The notes under the pieces: generated by a model
Told to the model about the DNA's origin: nothing
The model's input: the letters and a program-made list of their open reading frames with translations, nothing else
Databases searched by the model: none
Source: Istiophorus platypterus
Taxonomy: Eukaryota; Chordata; Actinopteri; Istiophoriformes; Istiophoridae
Length of the DNA stretch: 64,000 nt
Assembly (NCBI GenBank): GCA_016859345.1
Contig: CM029119.1
Coordinates: 8,257,412-8,321,411, forward strand
Reading direction: 5' to 3'
Made by a program: the position numbers and the translations under genes
In this document: one piece after another, positions 57,180 to 64,000 of the stretch
How the letters are laid out: each line of letters opens with the position of its first letter
Numbering within the stretch: the stretch's first letter is position 1

Positions 57180-58340
57180 ATGTGTCCACAGGACAGTATA
57201 ATAGTTGATCCAAGTGCTCTATCCAAGGTTTTTAAAATGTTGCACACTAAGAGGGCCAGATGGTATCTCGGCCTTTATAAAACATTGGGAGATGAGTTGA
57301 CCCCTGCCTGGAGCCCACTATTCCAACATGATACATCCACCTGTCCTAAAGCATGTAAAAAAGCTGTCATTATTCCTGGTCCAAAAAACACCTTGCCCAG
57401 AGGAAAATAATAATTTTAGACCGGTAGCACGGCCATTCATAGTGATAAAGTCATTTGAGACCATTTTGGCATGTAAACTTCGCAAATGTGGTACAACAGC
57501 TCTTAGACCCCTGCCAACATGCTTATAATGATGGTAGAGGCACTGACGATACTCCAAGCTCTACAACTCACTTAAGTTTTACTTGAAAATCCTACGTCTT
57601 ATGCTACACTGTTTATGGACTTTAATTCAGCATTTAATTCCATACTCCCTCAGACCCTGGTAAACAAGCTGAAATAGATGAAGGTGAACCCCTATATAAT
57701 CAGATGGTGCCATGCATTTCTCATAGAAAGACAACAGCAGTTGAAGATTAACTGAACTTTCTCTGACATACAGGTTATATGTGTTGGAGCCCCCCGAAGG
57801 CTACGTAAGCTCTCTCCTTCTTTTCACATTTTATAAAAATGATTGCAGGAACTATTACACTACAAACAAACTACTTTATCAAGATTTCCGATGATACAGC
57901 CATATTCAGTTTAGTGACAAAAGATTCAGATATGGCTGTGTATAAGTGGAGTGAGGGGCACAACCTGATGGTAAATATTAAAAAACACAACAAAAAAAAA
58001 AAAAAACCTAAACAAAACAAAAAGACAAACAAAGAATTTAGGTAATCACAGCCCGGTTTTAATCAGTGCGGAGAGAGTTGAGCATAAAAGTACTTAGATA
58101 TTCGCTTTGATTCTCAGTTGCAATGAGCCCATCATGTGGAGTATGTTTGTTTAAAAATCAGTCAGCATCTATATATTTTTTTTTGCAACGACTCAGGGTC
58201 CATGGAAGGGATAAAAGCTAGGGCAACCATTAAATCTACCATTTGTTATGGAATCACAACGTGCAATAGAGCATTTGTTCAATATCTAACATTATGTCTT
58301 TTATTGGGGGGAATGTGCAATATTATTGAATCTTAGATGT
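57180..58340 (+). pseudogene. Decayed LINE reverse-transcriptase fossil (L2/CR1/Rex-like)
   Basis: In-frame pieces in successive frames, broken by stops and shifts, follow the order of a non-LTR retrotransposon RT. The first is KKAVIIPGPK (57357-57386). Next is FRPVARPFIVIKSFE (about 57416-57460), then NSILPQTLVNKLK (about 57630-57675) and GAPRRLRKLSPSF (about 57785-57825). FIKISDDTAIF (about 57872-57904) keeps the catalytic Asp-Asp pair. It lies antisense to ankfn1. No complete open frame remains, so it is inactive. The clade is uncertain. Confidence 0.8.
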
Positions 58341-60119
58341 TGAACGTTGAACTGTAGCTTAATTGTACATATATATGTGGAGGAGAGGTGCTTCTGTGAA
58401 GCCTGTGTTTTCTCAAATGATACAGACAAATTTCTCCGATGTTCATACTTTACAATAAATATTTCTAAGAAAAGCTTTTCTGTCTATATAAATTGGAAAG
58501 CATTTTCTTCTGTTTGAAATGAACCCCTGAAAATATTCTCTCATGCTCTACAACAGAGTCTCCTTAACACCAGCTGTTTCACTATAAAGACGTTTCCAAA
58601 AGCGGAGATGAAAATACATGGGTTCTCATTCAAAATGACCTCATGCTATGGCTTATCTGGTATAACAACCCCCAACCCTACTGCCTTCGTTCCCACTCCT
58701 ACACCCTCAGCTACTGTTTCCTGACCATGTGCCAGCTCCTCCAAAGAGTTGGTTGACCTCGAAGACAAAGAGGCATATTTTCCTGTATGAATCATACAAA
58801 TGGGGTGTGGGATTTTAGTCAGATGGCAGAGTAACCCCTAATTGATGGTATTAAGCTAGGCTGGGCTTCTTCTTCTTCAAGGGCTTTTAATTAAATTAGT
58901 ACCACTGCCCTGTGCACGCAAGCCACTGCCAACCATTGATGCTGATGTCTCTCTACATAAACTATAGACGTCACTAGTTGGAGAAATTCCATTACATAAA
59001 TAGTCTTCAGGGGTGATTGTTCATTATCATCACTTTTTAATAATTACTTTTGTTTATATAGATCTAATATGTTTGGCCTTCGACCAATAATTACATTAAG
59101 AGTTCATGTAAAACTTCAAACAAACTTTTGCATCAAACACGTGACACGACATTACCATAGGATAATGACTTCAATGCCATGAAACTCATAGGATCATGAC
59201 TTCAAAGGCATGGGGGCCAGTGGACATAGATGAGGACTCAGGGAATCCCTTTGAGGGGTTTAGAGGAAAACTGGACATGTGAAGCAGGTGGGTCTCTGTG
59301 GAGGGGATCTGCTGGCAACTGGCTGCCTCTTGGCTCAACCCTGGCTCCACCCCATGCAGCTGTCCCTGATAACATCATCACAGCAGGCACACTATGATGA
59401 CGCAGTCCCCTTAGAGGCCCACTCAGGATATCCCTGTCGATTATCCTCTCATCAGAATCATATTTTCTCTTTTATTTTTTCCTGGTGTTGATTACAGTTT
59501 AAGAAATCACACATTTCATTGATTGTTTTTCCTTATAAAAAATTATTTTAGAGGAGGGTGCATCAAGTAAAATATGCCTCTGAGCCTTGCAATTTTATAG
59601 ACACAATATAATATGCCAATGAACCTTCTAAACTATAGCATCACCAGGTGAGTGAATAAAATTAGCAAACTGGTGCTTAAGCATCTGCTAAGCTGCACCG
59701 CAATATTAGAAGAAAAAATCCTTATACGAGTAAAAGGCCAGTGTTGGCCTACCTATATATGTTTGTCTCTTTGTCAGTTGCCATCTCACAGCTGATTTGA
59801 CCTGCTTTAAATGAACACAGACAAAGGCTATTAAGCCATTTCAGACCACATGCAGAATGGATGCAGATTACTTGCTTGAGAGAGGTGTGCAGAATGTGTG
59901 GACAATGGACAGCTGCCCTATTGTGGGAGCTGTATTTTCCATCTCTTTTCTGTTTGTCTCTGATGTAGAAAGTTCATAATTACAGAAAAAACAATGTTAA
60001 AAATTAAACCTTTGAATTAATTTATGTAGAGACGTTACCATCTCACTTCTAACTTTACCTTTAAGCCTTTATCTTGATTCGCTTAACAGCGTAGCTCCTA
60101 AGATGGGAATGTCGGTCTC

Positions 60120-60430
60120 CTGTGTAAAGCAGTCAAGTCCTTTGTGGTCCTAAGAAGGCAACCAGCTTTGGTGATCCCTTTGATTATCCTGTAGTGCCAC
60201 ATTCATACTGACATGTCTATTTTTAGTCAAATGTCTCTTGGACTGTTTGCCTTGAAATTTAGAACAGATATCCAGGGGATGAATCTTAATGACTGGTGAT
60301 TCCCATTTATTCACGGAAATATCTAAACATCATGCAGATTGAAATTAAAAAAAAAAAAAAAAAAATGTAGGTTCATGGTTCCCAGACGCTACTTTCTAGT
60401 GACTTTAGAGATCCCTTGACCTTTCCTGTT
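60120..60430 (-). mobile_element. Fragment of the 6350-6910 repeat family, minus orientation
   Basis: 'CCAGGGGATGAATCTTAATGACT', 'GGTGATTCCCATTTATTC' and 'TAGTGACTTTAGAGATCCCTTGACCTTTCCTG' match the antisense of the modules seen at 6350-6910. An A-run interrupts it. It is non-coding. Confidence 0.55.
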
Positions 60431-63276
60431 TGTAGTTTGATTGAAATGTAATGTAATAGCACTGCTGGGTACAGCCACCGAGAACTGCTAGGGTGTGCTT
60501 AAGACTCTTGAAATATGGTCTAAAAGTGATGATAATTATTATAATATTAATCAACTTGGAGAGATACAAAACTGCATAGTATATGTATATTTTGTTAAAT
60601 TAGACATAAAGCAACCTCTTTTCATATTTTGTTTTTTATTTAAAATAAAATCCCTTTTTCTCCCTGTCATAGTCCAAGTGACTACAAGATATGATAACTC
60701 TTCCTAATATAACCCCTCACTGTGAAAGCCAACCACTGCCTCACTGCAATGTGACTTAGATCATAATCTTGCCAGCATTAGTGACTTTCCCCAATCCTGT
60801 AGCACAAGAGTGCTTTTGTCAGCAGTGAATGGCTTGTGTGGTGATATGGAGAATATGTTGACCTATGCTAACATACACATTTCAAGCCCCCCCCCACACA
60901 CACACACGTTCACACTGTCACTGCGAAGGATCCCTTTCTTTCAAGCAAATCATCCAATGTCATTTTCCCCTCTCGGCTCTGTTGCCATGGCAGCAATCAA
61001 CTATTGAGAGGTATAAATGCGCAGAAGCTCTGCTAAAAACATATTGTTCTCACTTGCAGTACACAAAGCTATTGACTTTGCACTTTGACCCCCAATCACT
61101 GCCTCAGTAACCCACTGCCATTTGAAAGCAGAGTTAAGACTGCATGGAATTCTAGCAAAAACAACTGCAGCCCAAAGACTTTTCACAGTGAACCAAAGGG
61201 AGAATTGTATTTACAGTGTACACTATATGAATCTGTTTTGTTAATGTTGCTATTAAATCATAAATATTGCTAATATTATTATAATTATAAATTAATCTTA
61301 ACAAGCCCTATTCCCCAAGGTGTTATTCAATTAACTGTTTTTAAATTTAGTTTTGTTTAATATTATATTTTGCATGATACCATACATTATATTTATGTAT
61401 TTGATTATTGGGAAATATATGGCAAGTGTGCTCTGAATAGCTTCTCAGATCATACAGGGAGATTTATATGAAATGTGTTCATAAGCGGATCACACTGAAA
61501 CCAGCAGAATGCTATGCATTACACAATCTATGTGGTCTGTCTGAGGTTGAGTCGCCCTTAACCACAGATCTTATTTCAGATTACTAAGAGACAGACACTA
61601 TAGTAAATCATGAGCAGGACAGACAAATACCTGACCTTGTTTCAGCAATTATGGGCAATGGCTGCCTACCTAAAACAACTATTTTGAAAAGGAGAGAAAA
61701 CAAAGTCCTATGATTTCTTTCATCTCTGTCTCCTGCTATGGCTTCTTATCCCTGCCAGTGGAACTCTAATATGCCAAAAAGAATGTGGGCACCCATCCAT
61801 ATAACAGATACTTGCAAATGAAATGGATGCAAGCACATATGCTGGCAAGCTAGTGCACAGGCACATACACACACACACAGTTTAATTGAGGAACATACCC
61901 CTCAATGTGTTTCATTAGGCAAACAAAAAGGCTTTCAGTGGTCCAATCATAAAAGAACGCAGCCAAGCTATGAACATTGCTAATTAAAATCTGCTCAAAG
62001 AAAGCCTTGTTTTCCACTCACCATCCCCATCCAAACCCATGTCTGTGTGTACGTCTCTCTACATGATGGAGGCCACTTTTATTTCACTTGGACTCAGATC
62101 TCACTAATAAAACATACTGATATTTCTTAGAGCTAACAAGCTTTTCCTTCAGTTGTGATCCGATTGCATTATCTGGTTTGCTTGAAGTGTAATGTTTAAT
62201 CATTGGGAGCAGTGGGGGTCAATAAAGGAGAAGCAATATCACAGCAGTCTGTTGCACAATACCTCATGCACTCTGCAGTCTAATGAATTTGGTTTGCTTC
62301 TTATTACTAGAAAATTGTCTAGAATAATGCATCAAAACTATACAGTGCATGACTAACGGCGAGTCAGAACAGAGCAAATATGTTGATGAGAAGGATAATT
62401 CTTCTATCACCCACATGGGTCCAAAGAGGGGAGGCATTTAACAGCCAGCTCATTACTTGACAAATAAATCTTAACAATAACTGCCTCAACTTCAAATTCT
62501 AATGATGTAATCATAATGCTACATGCCAGTGGAAGGGACTTTAGCACCCTACACACATCTTTTCATATGCTGCCCATCCACCCACTACTGTAAACAGAGA
62601 TATTTCCTTCTCTGCTCCTTTCCCACAATCCCTTCATCATCATCGTTTCATCTCCTTTTTTCAAATGTCTCCCTTTTATTACTTTGCTCTCTCTCACTTC
62701 TGTTTTCCACGGAGTCGGCACATGCAGAATTTGTCAGGGAGACAAAAATGAGGGAGGAATTTGATGCCTTTTTTTCTCTTTGGTCTGTTCCCTGTAGTGT
62801 TGGGTTTGATACCATTCCCTCTGTGTCCCCCCATGTTTGATTTATGGCATAAGGCTGACTCAACACACTGAGATATACCAATGATCTGCAGGTAAATTCT
62901 TCTTGAATTGAGCTGACAAATGCATGGGAGCCAGCAAACTGTGGCCAGAGTACCATACCTCTAAAAGAGAAGGGGTAAAAAAAAGCAGTACCACAGACAG
63001 TTTTCACTTTTCACTCACTTTGAGTTAGGTGGGATGAGATAATAATGTGAATGTGGAGGAAACTTATCTGGGGTACTGTAATAGCTATCACATTTGGGGG
63101 ATGTTGTAAGACCCAACGAAATATACAACAGTGTGTGCAATACAGTAACAGCAAAGCACACCTACAGGTTAACGGCACATACACTCTAATGTCAGTTTCT
63201 TCCCAAATCCAAGAAGAGCAGAGGCATTGTCTCAGTGATTTATGAGTAGGTCACAATCCATACAGTAGCAGTATGA

Positions 63277-63356
63277 CCTGAATTTATCTGAGTTAGCCTG
63301 GATTTGTCTGATTAAGCCTTAGTTTATAGGAGCAAACCTGGACTTATCTGAATAAA
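63277..63356 (+). repeat. Minisatellite, 20-bp unit x4
   Basis: Four consecutive units begin CCTGAATTTATCTGAGTTAG, CCTGGATTTGTCTGATTAAG, CCTTAGTTTATAGGAGCAAA and CCTGGACTTATCTGAATAAA. Units 1, 2 and 4 are clearly related; unit 3 is diverged. Confidence 0.75.
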
Positions 63357-64000
63357 CCATAACCTTCTCCCGTCAGAACTCTACACTAACCTGACAAGAG
63401 TCACCAGTTGCCATGCCACCTCATTCCACATGATATTGTAACCCACTAATAATTCTGCACAGAATCTTATAATTTTCCACATAAAACTCCAGATAAGACT
63501 CCAGCTGGCCTCTTTTAGGACACAGGAAAGCTGATAAAACATTGTGGAGCCTGGATCCACCCCTGTGCTGGTATAATCAGGATTGCAGCATTAGTGCTGT
63601 TCTGTAAGGGTTCATGCCTCACTGTTTGGCTGGCTAAATGGTGAATGGAAGGCAATGGAGTGAATATGAGTCTATGCATGTAAGCCATTCCGAGTACATC
63701 TCTTCGTAATTTGCACTAAATATGCTATCATTTAAGTGAATGAGGCTGAATAGTTTATGAGTCCATGGTTGTGGATCTGTGTGCCAGCCCTAGTTCTAAA
63801 CTGAGGTGGACTCCCCTCTGGTATTATGTTTATGGCCTTGAAACTCATTTAAACAGACACACACGCACAGGGCACCCCACTTTCCCCCATCAACCCACAA
63901 TTGAGAATGGCGTCGAGATTCCAATCAGGGTTGAGCCAGCAGACTGAGGGGATTATTTATGCTGGAAAGAAGAAGGGAACCTCGAGAAGGGAGAGAGATG

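Larger units (their letters stand above)
55101..64000. other. 5' region of ankfn1 (intron or flank)
   Basis: At least one further 5' exon must lie here or beyond the right edge, because E1 opens with a split codon. I could not identify it. The region holds the LINE fossil, repeat fragments near 60120-60430 (same family as 6350-6910, minus orientation, with an A-run at 60345-60365), and a 20-bp x4 minisatellite (63277-63356). Repeat-free, ATTA-rich sequence at 58850-59100 may be regulatory. No other gene is recognised. Confidence 0.55.

Noticed and set aside
62523..63007. Possible upstream ankfn1 exon or other gene on either strand
   Set aside because: The frames show no ANKFN1-like sequence and no splice pair with the required phase was found.

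Overview
This window is vertebrate nuclear DNA, almost certainly from a teleost fish and probably a percomorph. It has intron-split genes with GT-AG junctions, abundant microsatellites, and decayed teleost-type transposons. It is not a microbial accessory region: I see no operons, CRISPR arrays, prophage or rRNA, and no previously undescribed system.

Two protein-coding genes are supported, both on the minus strand. At the left edge (147 to 1) is the start of a noggin gene: the initiator ATG, a signal peptide and the first residues of the mature BMP antagonist, with the rest beyond the window. Its upstream region holds a minus-strand TATA box (855-862) and a 115-bp purine tract (428-542). From 55100 down to 21955 is a homologue of ANKFN1 (mouse Nmf9, Drosophila wide awake/banderuola). 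I assembled 19 coding exons whose splice phases all agree. They encode about 1210 residues with two ankyrin repeats, one fibronectin type III domain, a long family-specific central region and a C-terminal Ras-association domain. The 5'-most exon seen (54978-55100) opens with a split codon, so at least one more 5' exon lies further up. NOG and ANKFN1 are also neighbours on human chromosome 17q22, so the two identifications support each other.

Layout: 1-147 noggin; 148 to about 1650 noggin 5' region; about 1650-21950 intergenic, with a 0.6-kb tandem duplication (3294-4627), several microsatellites and four decayed interspersed repeats; 21955-55100 ankfn1; 55101-64000 ankfn1 5' intron or flank, with a decayed LINE reverse transcriptase on the plus strand (about 57180-58340).

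The most striking non-coding feature is a 2.84-kb almost perfect (CACG)n array, about 710 units with one substitution, in the intron between ankfn1 exons E7 and E8. It creates reading frames of about 1000 codons on both strands that are artefacts of the tetranucleotide.

The two genes are not known to act in one pathway. Noggin is a secreted BMP antagonist of development. ANKFN1/WAKE proteins are intracellular neuronal regulators. Their adjacency is most simply explained as conserved synteny, perhaps held by noggin regulatory elements in the surrounding non-coding DNA.
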